Source: Bradyrhizobium sp. AT1 (GTDB lineage Bacteria; Pseudomonadota; Alphaproteobacteria; Rhizobiales; Xanthobacteraceae). Taken from it: a DNA stretch of 40,897 nucleotides. Made by a program: the position numbers and the translations under genes. The stretch lies in the NCBI RefSeq assembly GCF_001590795.1, contig NZ_JXDL01000001.1, forward strand, positions 1,207,844-1,248,740, given 5' to 3'. Positions 1-10,360 of this stretch are shown piece by piece. Position 1 is the stretch's first letter. The number at the start of each line of letters is the position of its first letter. Under the pieces are notes generated by a model. It was not told the origin of the DNA, searched no databases, and saw only the letters and a program-made list of their open reading frames with translations.

Positions 1-75
1 GGGGTCGGTCGCCAGCGGCTTGAAATAGCGCGCGATGAGGGAGTCTTCGGCGGAGGGATTGTGCGGGTTTGCCAC
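1..75 (-). CDS. thiL: Thiamine-monophosphate kinase, N-terminal fragment
   Basis: Only the first 25 codons lie in the window; the gene continues past base 1. The start is read as GTG at 73-75, giving a peptide containing EDSLIARYFKPLA, which resembles the N-terminus of alphaproteobacterial ThiL. ThiL phosphorylates thiamine monophosphate to thiamine diphosphate in the cytoplasm. The assignment rests on this short match plus position: thiL directly follows nusB in the riboflavin operon of many alphaproteobacteria, and here it lies downstream of nusB on the same strand. A hairpin repeat separates the two. A start further upstream is not excluded. Confidence 0.72.
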   Translation of the reverse strand, partial: MANPHNPSAEDSLIARYFKPLATDP

Positions 76-96
76 TGGCCTAGCGCCACAAATAGG

Positions 97-199
97 TGTC
101 ATCGCCCGGCTTGACCGGGCGATCCAGCAATCCAGAGACTTTGGTGTGAAATCGATAGGCCGCGGCGTACTGGATCACCCGCCTTCGCGGGTGATGACA
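97..199. repeat. Paired-hairpin intergenic repeat (BIME-like)
   Basis: Two hairpins face each other: TCGCCCGG/CCGGGCGA at 102-122 and TCACCCGC/GCGGGTGA at 175-194. Outer flanks TGTCATC and GATGACA, and inner flanks GATCCAG and CTGGATC, are also inverted, so the whole block is one large palindrome. Similar blocks occur at 1257-1340, 8575-8703 and 32966-33040. It sits between nusB and thiL and would be transcribed with them. Confidence 0.75.
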
Positions 200-249
200 G
201 CGGAGTATGGGGCAGCCGTCTCGCATCAGTTCACCGCCCTCGCGAATAT

Positions 250-747
250 CTAACCCCGCCCGAACTCGTCACCGCGGAACTGGCGGCCGATCTGATCCAG
301 CACGGCGTTCACCATTCCGGTCTCCTCGCGGTCGACGAAGGCATTGGCGACGTCGACATATTCGGAGACGACGACACGGCCCGGCACGTCCTTGCGATGC
401 TCCAATTCATAGGCCCCTGCCCGCAGCACCGCGCGCAGGATCGCCTCGATCCGCTTCAAGGGCCAGCCCTTCGACAGCGCCTCGTCGATCAGGGGATCGA
501 GCTTCTTCTGGTCGCGCACGACGCCCGAGACGACGTCGCGGAAGAAGGCAGCTTCGGCCGGCAGGTACGTGTCACCCTCGACCTCGTTGCCGAGCCAATG
601 GCTTTCGAACTCGGCGAAGATGTCGTTGATGCCGGCGCCGGCGATGTCCATCTGATACAGCGCCTGCACGGCCGCGAGCCGCGCGGCACCGCGCCGGTTC
701 GCTTTCTTCTCGTGAGGCCCCGCCGGCTTTTTGGTGTTGTCGGCCAT
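250..747 (-). CDS. nusB: Transcription antitermination factor NusB
   Basis: A 165-residue all-alpha NusB protein. NusB binds boxA RNA with NusE (S10) and supports antitermination on rRNA operons. The family core is visible: RRGAARLAAVQALYQMD near the N-terminus, a middle helix around YLPAEAAFFRDVVSGV, and the C-terminal segment RAGAYELEHR followed by VVVSEYVDVANAF. The start at 747 was chosen over an in-frame ATG at 909, because the extra 54 residues would be Arg/Ser-rich and lie inside ribH. It follows ribH after 4 bases and is surely co-transcribed with it; the ribH-nusB pairing is typical of alphaproteobacteria. The N-terminus carries a short polar tail before the folded domain. Confidence 0.95.
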   Translation of the reverse strand: MADNTKKPAGPHEKKANRRGAARLAAVQALYQMDIAGAGINDIFAEFESHWLGNEVEGDTYLPAEAAFFRDVVSGVVRDQKKLDPLIDEALSKGWPLKRIEAILRAVLRAGAYELEHRKDVPGRVVVSEYVDVANAFVDREETGMVNAVLDQIGRQFRGDEFGRG

Positions 748-751
748 GGCT

Positions 752-1243
752 CTAGGCCCGAGCCAGACGGCGCTTGATGCGCAGCATCGCGAGCGCCGCG
801 CGCGCGGCATCGCCGCCCTTGTTGAGCTCGCTGGCGCGCGCCCGCGCCCAGGCCTGGTCCTCGTTGTTGACGGTGAGGATGCCATTGCCGAGCGGCAGCT
901 TTCGCGCAACCGAAAGGTCCATCAGCGCGCGCGAGGATTCCTGCGAGACGATCTCGAAATGGATGGTGTCGCCGCGGATCACGCAGCCGAGCGCGATCAC
1001 GGCGTCATAGGGCTTGCCGTTCGCCGCCGCGGCATCCACCGCGATGGCCACCGCCGCCGGAATTTCCAGCGCGCCGGGAACCGTGATGACGTCGTGGGTG
1101 AGGCCCGCCGCCTTCAATTCAGTCACCGCGCCGTCCAGAAGCGCGTCCTGGAGATCGTCATAGAACCGCGCCTCGACAATCAGCGCGCGCGCGCCGGAAA
1201 TGTCGGTCTGGTCCTTCAGGGGTGCGCGCCGCGCGTCTGCCAT
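752..1243 (-). CDS. ribH: 6,7-dimethyl-8-ribityllumazine synthase
   Basis: A 163-residue lumazine synthase, which condenses 5-amino-6-ribitylamino-uracil with dihydroxybutanone phosphate in the penultimate step of riboflavin synthesis. The signature segments are present in order: [12 protein letters not shown] near the start, [11 protein letters not shown] in the substrate pocket, [19 protein letters not shown] carrying the catalytic His region, and [14 protein letters not shown] near the end. Length fits the subunit of the icosahedral or pentameric enzymes. It lies 111 bases after ribE, with the gap filled by a palindromic repeat, and 4 bases before nusB. RibH, RibE and RibD from this operon act consecutively. 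Confidence 0.96.
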   Translation of the reverse strand: MADARRAPLKDQTDISGARALIVEARFYDDLQDALLDGAVTELKAAGLTHDVITVPGALEIPAAVAIAVDAAAANGKPYDAVIALGCVIRGDTIHFEIVSQESSRALMDLSVARKLPLGNGILTVNNEDQAWARARASELNKGGDAARAALAMLRIKRRLARA

Positions 1244-1256
1244 GGTCTACCTATTC

Positions 1257-1340
1257 TGTCATTGCCGGGCTTGACCCGGCAATCCATCGGGCAAGCCCCT
1301 CATAAGAGGATGGATGCGCGGGTCAAGCCCGCGCATGACG
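1257..1340. repeat. Paired-hairpin repeat inside the riboflavin operon
   Basis: Hairpin A (ATTGCCGGG-CTTGA-CCCGGCAAT) is followed after about 24 bases by hairpin B (ATGCGCGGG-TCAAG-CCCGCGCAT). The block at 32966-33040 holds the same two hairpin types in the opposite order, so both are copies of one composite element. It occupies nearly the whole ribE-ribH gap. Confidence 0.8.
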
Positions 1341-1354
1341 AACTTTATGCGCCG

Positions 1355-1963
1355 TCACTTCATTTCCGTCAGCCGCGCCGCATAGCGGGCCATCAGATCG
1401 ACCTCGATATTGACCTCGGCGCCCGCCTTCCAGCCGCCGATCGTCGTCACCGTCAGCGTGTGTGGGATGATCAGCACCGAAAAGGTCGTGTCCTTGACGG
1501 TATTGACCGTCAGCGACACGCCGTCGAGCGTGATCGAGCCCTTGGTGGCGATGAACCGCGCCAGCTCCCGCGTGGTCGAGAGCTCGAACCGCGCCATGTC
1601 GGGCAGGTCCTCGCGGCTGACGATGGTCGCGATGCCATCGGCATGGCCGGCGACGATGTGGCCGCCGAGCTCGTCGCCGATCTTCAGCGCACGCTCGAGG
1701 TTGAGCCTGGTGCCCAGCTTCCAATGCTTCGCCGTCGTCAGCGCCAGCGTCTCGGCCCCTGTATCGACCTCATACCAGGTCTTGCCATCTGCGACGCCGG
1801 ACGCAACTACCGTCAGGCAGACGCCGTTGCTGGCGATCGAAGCGCCGTCGGCGATGGTGGTCTGATCGTAGCTGCAGGCGATGCGCAGCCGGTGCAGCTG
1901 GCCCTGCGCCACGGGCGTGAAGCTGACGATCTCGCCGATATCGGTGACAATGCCGGTGAACAT
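1355..1963 (-). CDS. ribE: Riboflavin synthase, alpha subunit
   Basis: A 202-residue protein with the diagnostic start [12 protein letters not shown] and two tandem lumazine-binding barrels. The first carries SIASNGVCLTVV (about residues 43-54) and the second ITLDGVSLTVN (about 142-152). The enzyme dismutates two 6,7-dimethyl-8-ribityllumazine molecules into riboflavin and the RibH substrate. Its start codon overlaps the ribD stop as TAATG at 1961-1965, which implies translational coupling. The name ribE follows the E. coli convention in some databases (ribC in others). No FMN riboswitch is visible upstream in this operon. Confidence 0.95.
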   Translation of the reverse strand: MFTGIVTDIGEIVSFTPVAQGQLHRLRIACSYDQTTIADGASIASNGVCLTVVASGVADGKTWYEVDTGAETLALTTAKHWKLGTRLNLERALKIGDELGGHIVAGHADGIATIVSREDLPDMARFELSTTRELARFIATKGSITLDGVSLTVNTVKDTTFSVLIIPHTLTVTTIGGWKAGAEVNIEVDLMARYAARLTEMK

Positions 1964-3111
1964 TACGCGCGCTCGTAGACGGTGAGAGTATCCTTGTCGA
2001 ATGTCTCGCTAGCATGAACCTTGTAGGCCTGCGACTGCGTGATTTTCGACAGGGGCAATGCATCGAGCGCATCGACGCCGGCCGCGCCCACCGCTTCCGC
2101 TCCGCGGAACAGCCAGATCTCGTCGACCAGATCGGCCGCGACGAACGAAGCCGCAACGCGGCTGCCGCCCTCGACCATCAGGCGCGTGATGCCCTTCCCA
2201 GCCAGTGCACGCAGCACCGCCGGAAGATCGAGCCCGGATGCACCACTGGGAGGCACGCGCAGGATTTGTGCACCGACGGCACCGAGGCGGGTCGCGGCCG
2301 CCGCTTCCGCCAGCTCGGAAGCGATTACCCAGAGCGGCGTCTCGCGCGCGGTCCGCGCCAGTTGGCTCGATGCGGAAATCCGCAGGCTCTGATCGAGCAC
2401 CACGCGCACCGGCGAGTGCGCCGCCATGCCCGGCAGGCGGCAGGTGAGCAGCGGATTGTCCGCCAGCACGGTGCCGATGCCGACCAGGATGGCATCGCTC
2501 TGCGCACGCAGCAGATGCACACGATTGCGCGCCGCCTCCCCGGTGATCGCGACCGGCTTACCACCGGCGGCGCCGATCTTGCCGTCGGGCGAGACCGCGA
2601 GCTTCAAAATCACATGCGGACGATTGTCCCGGATCCGGCGGAAATGCCCGGCATGGTCGAACGCAGCCTCTGCCGCACACAGGCCCACATCCACCGCAAT
2701 GCCCGCGGCGCGCAGGCGCGCATGGCCCTGCCCTGCGACCTCCGGATTGGGATCCTCGATCGCCGCCACCACCCGCTTGATGCCGGCTGCAATGATCGCA
2801 TCGGCGCAAGGCGGCGACTTGCCGAAATGCGAGCATGGCTCCAGCGTGACGTAAAGCGTGGCGCCGCGCGCCGCTTCGCCCGCCCGCCGCAAAGCCTCGG
2901 GCTCGCCATGCGGCCGCCCGCCGGGTTGCGTCCAACCGCGTCCGACGACCACGCCATCCTTGACGATCACCGCACCGACGGCCGGATTGGGCCAGGTCCG
3001 CCCCTGCCCGCGGCGTCCGAGCGCCAGCGCCAGCTGCATGAAACGAAGATCGGCGTCCTTGGCCTCGCGGGCCTTCTGCGCGAACTGATCCTCCAGGATA
3101 CGGAAGATCAT
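1963..3111 (-). CDS. ribD: Bifunctional riboflavin biosynthesis protein RibD
   Basis: A 382-residue fusion of an N-terminal pyrimidine deaminase and a C-terminal 5-amino-6-(5-phosphoribosylamino)uracil reductase, catalysing the second and third steps of riboflavin synthesis. The deaminase has [11 protein letters not shown], the catalytic H-x-E as PHGEPEAL (about residues 67-74) and the zinc-binding [11 protein letters not shown]. The reductase begins near [14 protein letters not shown] (about 167) and ends with [16 protein letters not shown]. The usual HAE is HGE here. The start ATG at 3109-3111 overlaps the nrdR stop (ATGA). About 20 residues precede the deaminase fold; a second Met at residue 25 is a less likely start. 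Confidence 0.95.
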   Translation of the reverse strand: MIFRILEDQFAQKAREAKDADLRFMQLALALGRRGQGRTWPNPAVGAVIVKDGVVVGRGWTQPGGRPHGEPEALRRAGEAARGATLYVTLEPCSHFGKSPPCADAIIAAGIKRVVAAIEDPNPEVAGQGHARLRAAGIAVDVGLCAAEAAFDHAGHFRRIRDNRPHVILKLAVSPDGKIGAAGGKPVAITGEAARNRVHLLRAQSDAILVGIGTVLADNPLLTCRLPGMAAHSPVRVVLDQSLRISASSQLARTARETPLWVIASELAEAAAATRLGAVGAQILRVPPSGASGLDLPAVLRALAGKGITRLMVEGGSRVAASFVAADLVDEIWLFRGAEAVGAAGVDALDALPLSKITQSQAYKVHASETFDKDTLTVYERA

Positions 3112-3590
3112 TTGCGGATCGCGGCGAGCCGCGCTTCCTCCTCGCCGGAGAGCTCGCCGAGCACGTCGGCGAAATCCTTGGCCTCGCGGAAATTGCGATA
3201 GACCGAGGCGAAGCGCACATAGGCGACGTCGTCGAGCGTGCGCAGATGCTCCATCACGGTCTCGCCGATCACCTCGGAGGAGATCTCGGCCTCGCCGCCC
3301 GTCTCGAGCTCGCGCACGATGGTGGAAACCATTTTCTCCACACGCTCCGGCTCGACCTGCCGCTTGCGCAAGGAGATCGAAACCGAGCGCATCAACTTGT
3401 CGCGGTCGAACGGCACGCGGCGGCCGTTGCGCTTGATCACCGTAAGCTCACGCAACTGCACGCGCTCGAAGGTGGTGAAGCGGAAGTTGCAGGCGACGCA
3501 CACGCGCCGCCTGCGGATCACGGACGAGTCCTCGGTCGGACGCGAGTCCTTTACCTGCGTATCGAGACTGTTGCAGTTCGGGCAACGCAT
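3108..3590 (-). CDS. nrdR: Transcriptional repressor NrdR
   Basis: A 160-residue NrdR. The zinc ribbon is formed by C3, C6, C31 and C34 (CPNC and CVAC), followed by an ATP-cone domain starting at [19 protein letters not shown]. NrdR senses dATP/ATP through the cone and represses ribonucleotide reductase genes at NrdR boxes. It lies 15 bases downstream of glyA and overlaps ribD by 4 bases, so glyA-nrdR-ribD is probably one transcript. This arrangement is widespread in alphaproteobacteria. It is slightly longer than many NrdR proteins because of an acidic C-terminal tail. Confidence 0.97.
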   Translation of the reverse strand: MRCPNCNSLDTQVKDSRPTEDSSVIRRRRVCVACNFRFTTFERVQLRELTVIKRNGRRVPFDRDKLMRSVSISLRKRQVEPERVEKMVSTIVRELETGGEAEISSEVIGETVMEHLRTLDDVAYVRFASVYRNFREAKDFADVLGELSGEEEARLAAIRK

Positions 3591-3605
3591 CCGTTTGACC
3601 CAGCT

Positions 3606-4904
<1,299 letters not shown>

Positions 4905-5172
4905 CTTGCGAATATCTCCACCGCCGCAGCCTTTTGGCGGGCTACGGGCGGGTCTGGTGTGGCGATCGGAAGCGGCGAGCGCGATCTACCACATCGCCCG
5001 CCCCCGGCCAAGCATTTGCGGGTCGGGTGTGAGATTTGTGCAAGATATGGTGGGGGTAGAGATTTTCAGTAAGCGGGCCGGCTTGAGGGCCCCCGGGCGT
5101 CACAGGCGAAATGGGGCCGATTCGGTCCTTTAACTCCTCATGCCCCAAGCCGAGGCTGCGGCAGACGTAGCG

Positions 5173-5394
5173 TCACAGCCCCGTATACCCCGCCTTCACC
5201 GGGTCCACGCTGCCGTCGAGCTGGCGCAGATAAGTCAGGCCGCACACCGTCAACCTGTGCGGGTCCTTCTCGCCCGCCTCCATCAGCGTATTGAGGTAGT
5301 TCGTGACCTTGGCCCGTGCCTCCTCGCTGGCTGCCGCGGTGCGGTTGGCGAGCAGGTCATAGGTCTGCATGATGCGGTCGATGGCGGCTTCCAT
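5173..5394 (-). CDS. Small hypothetical protein, 73 aa
   Basis: A short gene with start ATG at 5392-5394, preceded by AGAGGA at good spacing. The product begins MEAAIDRIMQTYDLLANR and ends with a Gly/Tyr-rich tail; it is probably helical, with one Cys and no signal peptide or membrane segment. A longer in-frame reading to 5760 would run antisense-like through the neighbouring small gene and is rejected. It follows that gene after 35 bases on the same strand, so the two may form a small operon. I do not recognise a named family; the balanced composition and ribosome-binding site argue that it is real. Confidence 0.7.
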   Translation of the reverse strand: MEAAIDRIMQTYDLLANRTAAASEEARAKVTNYLNTLMEAGEKDPHRLTVCGLTYLRQLDGSVDPVKAGYTGL

Positions 5395-5429
5395 GGCATC
5401 CTCTGGTTCAAAAGATTGGGGAGTTTTGA

Positions 5430-5666
5430 TCAGGCAACCGCGCGGGCCTCGGGCTGCGTCTCGAACCATGAGATCGCCTTGTTGGCGAGCCTGATCTTGT
5501 TGAATTCGCCGCGCTGGATAAGCTTGATGATGGCCTCGAGCAGGCGTTCGTTGGTGACGAGCGTATCGGGGATCGCGCCGGAGCGGCGCAGGTAGTTCGC
5601 GGCGATCGCGTAGGCCTCGCTCACGAGTTCCACGTTCATCGCCTGAATCCCGCGCTCGACCAGCAT
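5430..5666 (-). CDS. Small hypothetical protein, 78 aa
   Basis: The product contains MNVELVSEAYAIAANYLRR and ISWFETQPEARAVA; it looks soluble and mostly helical. I do not recognise a named family. Several in-frame starts exist. ATG at 5666 has GGAG eight bases upstream and is preferred over ATG at 5672 (same GGAG only two bases away) and ATG at 5723 (no ribosome-binding site, would extend the protein by 19 residues). It precedes the 73-aa gene by 35 bases and lies downstream of the MarR-type regulator, separated by a probable terminator, so it likely has its own promoter. Confidence 0.7.
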   Translation of the reverse strand: MLVERGIQAMNVELVSEAYAIAANYLRRSGAIPDTLVTNERLLEAIIKLIQRGEFNKIRLANKAISWFETQPEARAVA

Positions 5667-5743
5667 CGTCATGTCTCCGATCCGAAGGAGATAAGCGCCA
5701 AGCCCGGAACTGGTTCCTCGCATCCGCGAATTTTTTCGCAGCG

Positions 5744-5787
5744 CAAAAATGTAAACGCACCGGTCCGGGGCAACTCCGGACCAGTGC
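5744..5787 (-). terminator. Probable intrinsic terminator of the MarR-type gene
   Basis: A 12-bp stem with one mismatch (left arm 5757-5768, right arm 5776-5787, 7-base loop GGCAACT on the plus strand). Read on the minus strand it is followed by GTTTACATTTTTG, giving a run of five T shortly after the stem. It lies 80 bases past the stop of the gene at 5867-6385 and before the small genes. Confidence 0.55.
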
Positions 5788-5866
5788 GCTTGGGGAAGTC
5801 AGGCACGTCTAGGGGGAGGCCTGCCGGTCTTGTTTGGGGCCGGCTTGGCCAAATCCCTTGGAAAAC

Positions 5867-6385
5867 TCAGAGACGATACAGGATCTGGTCGGTCCAGAAC
5901 CGCTCGAGGCGATGCAGCGACTTGTTGAGGGTCGAGAACTCCTCACCCGAGATGCCGCCGACCTGCTCCACCGTCTTGACGTGCTTCTGGTAGAGCGCAT
6001 CGACGATGCGGCGGACTTCCTGGCCCTGCGGGGTCAGGCGGATGCGCACCGAGCGGCGATCAACGCGCGAACGCTGATGATCGAGGAAGCCGAGCTCGAC
6101 GAGCTTCTTCAGATTGTAGGAGACGTTGGAGCCGAGATAGTAGCCGCGCGTGCGCAGCTCGCCCGCGGTCAGCTCCTTGTCGCCGATGTTGTAGAGCAGA
6201 AGCGCCTGCACCGAGTTGATGTCCGCGCGGCCGCGGCGATCGAATTCGTCCTTGATCACGTCGAGCAGCCGGCGATGCAGCCGCTCCACCAGAGTCAAAG
6301 CTTCCAGATAGAGCGACTGCACCGAACCCTGCTGGCCGGAGACGCGCTCTGCGGTATCTGCCGCAGTTGCGACGGCTTTCATCAT
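5867..6385 (-). CDS. ldtR: MarR-family regulator, LdtR-like
   Basis: A 172-residue winged-helix regulator. An N-terminal dimerisation helix (SLYLEALTLVERLHRRLLDV) is followed by a DNA-binding domain with LTAGELRTRGYYLGSNVSY as the recognition region and a wing around DRRSVRIRLTPQG, then C-terminal helices. The recognition segment resembles LdtR of Rhizobiales, a regulator linked to L,D-transpeptidase genes and osmotic tolerance; that name is from memory and tentative. Two adjacent Met codons occur; the first follows GGGGAAG on the minus strand. Inverted repeats lie 15-45 bases upstream, suggesting autoregulation. It is monocistronic, with a terminator downstream. Confidence 0.85.
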   Translation of the reverse strand: MMKAVATAADTAERVSGQQGSVQSLYLEALTLVERLHRRLLDVIKDEFDRRGRADINSVQALLLYNIGDKELTAGELRTRGYYLGSNVSYNLKKLVELGFLDHQRSRVDRRSVRIRLTPQGQEVRRIVDALYQKHVKTVEQVGGISGEEFSTLNKSLHRLERFWTDQILYRL

Positions 6386-6399
6386 GACACTTCCCCTGT

Positions 6400-6429
6400 T
6401 GTCGTTTTTATCGACACTTATTCGACGAA
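6400..6429. promoter_or_regulatory. Candidate operator upstream of the MarR-type gene
   Basis: Two small palindromes lie just upstream of the start at 6385: TGTCG-N7-CGACA at 6400-6416 and TTCG-A-CGAA at 6421-6429, sharing the core CGA(C). MarR-type dimers usually bind such sites near their own promoter. Function is inferred from position only. Confidence 0.4.
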
Positions 6430-6736
6430 ACTTGTGTCCCGTCTGATAGGTGCAACTTAAGGGGCTCGTTTGAAGATCGGCTTAAATAAGAGAATAAAGA
6501 GATCATGAATTTAAGACAGTGAATTGCGGATTAAGCCTGTGCCACAAGCACTTTTTGAAAGCCTCTGTTGACCTTCGCAAGGTCCTGTTCACCCTCCGTC
6601 CGCCCCTGGTGTCGCATTCCAGAACAGCGCCGCCCCGTTTCGAAACGCGCGCGTAAGAGCTGTGGCGGAACACGGCTGGTCAACGAAAACTTACCGCAAA
6701 TTTTAGGCAACCAACGGTCAACCAAACACAACACTC

Positions 6737-6785
6737 TCGTGTCCCGGACGAGCGCCCCGAAGCGGCGCGCAGAGCCGGGACCCAT
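6737..6785. repeat. Dispersed palindromic unit
   Basis: The unit opens with GTGTCCCGGAC and closes with GAGCCGGGACCC, which are inverted relative to each other. The same motifs (GTGCCCCGGACGC, GTCCCGGCTCTGCGC, GTCCGGGACAC) recur at 24569-24724, so this is another member of a genome-dispersed repeat class. It belongs to the 495-base gene-free stretch 6386-6880, whose first part (about 6460-6560) is relatively AT-rich and shows nothing else I can name. Confidence 0.65.
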
Positions 6786-6788
6786 TTC

Positions 6789-6869
6789 GTAGGATGGGTA
6801 GAGCGAAGCGAAACCCATCATCCACACGCGGACGCATCGATGGGTTTCGCTTCGCTCTACCCATCCTAC
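6789..6869. repeat. Perfect 31-bp inverted repeat
   Basis: The arms 6789-6819 and 6839-6869 are exact reverse complements over 31 bp, with a 19-base spacer. The arm contains GGGTAGAGCGAAGCGAAACC. It ends 11 bases before the stop codon of the DUF6163-like gene, so it would form a very stable RNA hairpin at the 3' end of that transcript. Sequences of this type (reading WVERSETH or GRAKRNP when translated) recur in many proteobacterial genomes and produce false coding calls. Confidence 0.85.
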
Positions 6870-6880
6870 AAGAGATCGCC

Positions 6881-8564
<1,684 letters not shown>

Positions 8565-8574
8565 CTCCGCCGTC

Positions 8575-8703
8575 GTCCCGGCGAACGCCGGGACCCATAC
8601 CGCGTGATCTATCGATGGTGCGCGGTGTTGGTCCCGATGAAAAATAAACTGCGAGTCTTCGCCAAACTCCTCCCTGTGGTTATGGATCCCCGCGTTCGCG
8701 GGG
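8575..8703. repeat. Paired-hairpin repeat downstream of hemB
   Basis: Hairpin one is GTCCCGGCG-AA-CGCCGGGAC at 8575-8594; hairpin two is CCCCGCG-TT-CGCGGGG at 8688-8703. They bracket about 90 bases of unremarkable sequence. The block fills part of the 313-base gap between hemB and the RDD gene; no gene is supported in the rest of that gap. The first hairpin, 11 bases past the hemB stop, could help end or protect the transcript, though it has no T-run. Confidence 0.65.
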
Positions 8704-8877
8704 ACGACACCGGGGATGTGGCGACGTTATCGGCACTCACCCCCTCAGCCGTCCCCGCCCCCGAATCGCCGGATTATTTCGGCTTGTTAATCCCGTTGCA
8801 CCCTTGGCACGGGAAGAGCCTGTTCCCATGTCCTGGCTCGAGGGTTTTCCCTCTGTTTCCCCTTGGGAGGACGGATC

Positions 8878-9420
8878 ATGTCGTACGAGACGGGCAATTC
8901 CGGCGCCTGGCGCAATGATGGCGGCGTGCAGCCGCACGCCTACGACCCGTATCTGCATCCGGAACTGTTCCGGGGCGTTGCGACGCGGCGGGCGTTCGCC
9001 TTCATGATCGACATGGTCGTGATCTCGGTGCCGGTGATCCTCGGCTACATCTTCATCGCCTTGTTCGGCGTCGTCACGCTCGGCATCGGCTGGGCGCTGT
9101 TCTGGCTGGCCTGGCCGGCCTCCGTCGTCTGGGCGATCGTCTATTATGGCGCCTGCATCGGCGGCCCCTCGTCTGCGACGGTCGGCATGCGTCTGATGGA
9201 TCTGGAGCTGCGCACCTGGTACGGGGCATCAGGCTATTTCGTGCTCGGCGCCACCCATGCCGTGCTGTTCTGGGTGACGGTGTCGTTCCTGACGCCCTTC
9301 GTGGTGCTGGTCGGATTGTTCAATGGCCGCCGGCGCCTGCTGCACGACTTCGTGCTGGGAACGGTCGTGATCAACAATTCCGTCCGCGCCCCGGTGCCGC
9401 AGGCCGCAAGGACCTATTGA
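8878..9420 (+). CDS. RDD-family membrane protein
   Basis: A 180-residue inner-membrane protein. After a polar N-terminus (with YDPYLHPELFRGVATRRAFAF) the RDD signature appears as R-x-x-A-F-x-x-D around residues 37-46, followed by hydrophobic segments near residues 46-65, 72-95 and 118-145, and a conserved end with RRLLHDFVLGTVV. RDD proteins are often proposed transporters but this one has no assigned substrate. The start at 8878 has GGGAGG eight bases upstream; an in-frame TTG at 8863 overlaps that ribosome-binding site and is unlikely. The last codons lie in a short direct duplication. Confidence 0.88.
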   Translation: MSYETGNSGAWRNDGGVQPHAYDPYLHPELFRGVATRRAFAFMIDMVVISVPVILGYIFIALFGVVTLGIGWALFWLAWPASVVWAIVYYGACIGGPSSATVGMRLMDLELRTWYGASGYFVLGATHAVLFWVTVSFLTPFVVLVGLFNGRRRLLHDFVLGTVVINNSVRAPVPQAARTY

Positions 9421-9539
9421 GCAAGGACCTATCAACCACGACCGTCTAAGCTGGCTGACCTGACCTGCCGAGCTGACCAATTGACCGGGGGCTTCCGTAG
9501 CGCGATGCTGATACTCACTTCGGAGGCCCACGACGTCCC

Positions 9540-10316
9540 TTGACCCAACACTCGCGCGACACCCCCCAATTTTACCTCACGGCGCCCTCGCCCTGCCCGT
9601 ATCTGCCGGGCCGGCATGAGCGCAAAGTGTTCACGCACCTCGTGGGTGAGCGTGCCGGCGACCTCAACGACCTCCTGACCCATGGCGGCTTCCGCCGCAG
9701 CCAGTCGATCGCCTACCGGCCGGCCTGCGACCAGTGTCGCGCCTGCGTCTCGGTCCGGGTCGTAGCCAACGAGTTCCGCCCCTCCCGCAACTTCCGCAAG
9801 GTGATGGCACGCAACGCCGACATCATCGGCGAGCAGCGCAGCGCGGTCCCCACCTCCGAGCAATATTCGGTGTTCCGCGCCTATCTCGACGCCCGCCACC
9901 GCCACGGCGGCATGGCCGACATGACCGTGCTCGACTACGCCATGATGGTCGAGGACAGCCACGTTGAGACCCGCATCATCGAGTACCGTAAGCGCGGTCC
10001 CGACAGCGGCATCACCGGCCGCGGCGAGGAGCTCATCGCGGTGGCGCTGACCGACGTGCTCAGCGACGGCCTGTCGATGGTCTATTCGTTCTTCGAGCCG
10101 GGTCAGGTCAGCCGCTCGATGGGCACCTTCATGATCCTCGACCACATCGCCCGCGCCCGCCGGCAAGGACTGCCTTACGTCTATCTCGGCTACTGGATCG
10201 AAGGCTCGAAGAAGATGGACTACAAGGCGCGCTTCCTGCCGCAGCAGCGCCTCGCCCCCTCAGGCTGGCTGCGCATTGACGCGCAGGGCGATGCGGCGTC
10301 CGAGCCGCAGGATTAG
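9540..10316 (+). CDS. bpt: Aspartate/glutamate leucyltransferase
   Basis: A 258-residue N-end-rule transferase that attaches leucine from Leu-tRNA to proteins with N-terminal Asp or Glu, marking them for ClpS/ClpAP. Recognisable parts are the N-terminal cysteine-containing region with [13 protein letters not shown] and [12 protein letters not shown], and the C-terminal GNAT-like domain with [23 protein letters not shown] and PSGWLRID near the end. The start appears to be TTG at 9540; a GGAGG lies 13 bases upstream. No ATG fits the family N-terminus. It is separated from the RDD gene by 119 bases and converges with mntH. Confidence 0.93.
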   Translation: MTQHSRDTPQFYLTAPSPCPYLPGRHERKVFTHLVGERAGDLNDLLTHGGFRRSQSIAYRPACDQCRACVSVRVVANEFRPSRNFRKVMARNADIIGEQRSAVPTSEQYSVFRAYLDARHRHGGMADMTVLDYAMMVEDSHVETRIIEYRKRGPDSGITGRGEELIAVALTDVLSDGLSMVYSFFEPGQVSRSMGTFMILDHIARARRQGLPYVYLGYWIEGSKKMDYKARFLPQQRLAPSGWLRIDAQGDAASEPQD

Positions 10317-10333
10317 GATGTGAATGGCGAGTA

Positions 10334-10357
10334 GCGAATAGGGCAACCTCTATTCGC
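10334..10357. terminator. Hairpin between convergent bpt and mntH
   Basis: An 8-bp perfect stem GCGAATAG/CTATTCGC with an 8-base loop, 17 bases past the bpt stop and 3 bases past the mntH stop. There is no clear T-run on either strand, so a bidirectional terminator is only suggested by its position in the 44-base convergent gap. Confidence 0.35.
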
Positions 10358-10360
10358 CGC

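Noticed and set aside
35..253. A 72-codon plus-strand reading at the window start
   Set aside because: It consists of the thiL shadow plus the paired-hairpin repeat.
4905..5172. A possible riboswitch upstream of glyA
   Set aside because: I could not find a conserved glycine or THF riboswitch core; only ordinary spacer is visible.
8604..8918. A 104-codon reading containing MDPRVRGDD
   Set aside because: The motif comes from the paired-hairpin repeat; there is no ribosome-binding site and it overlaps the RDD gene start.
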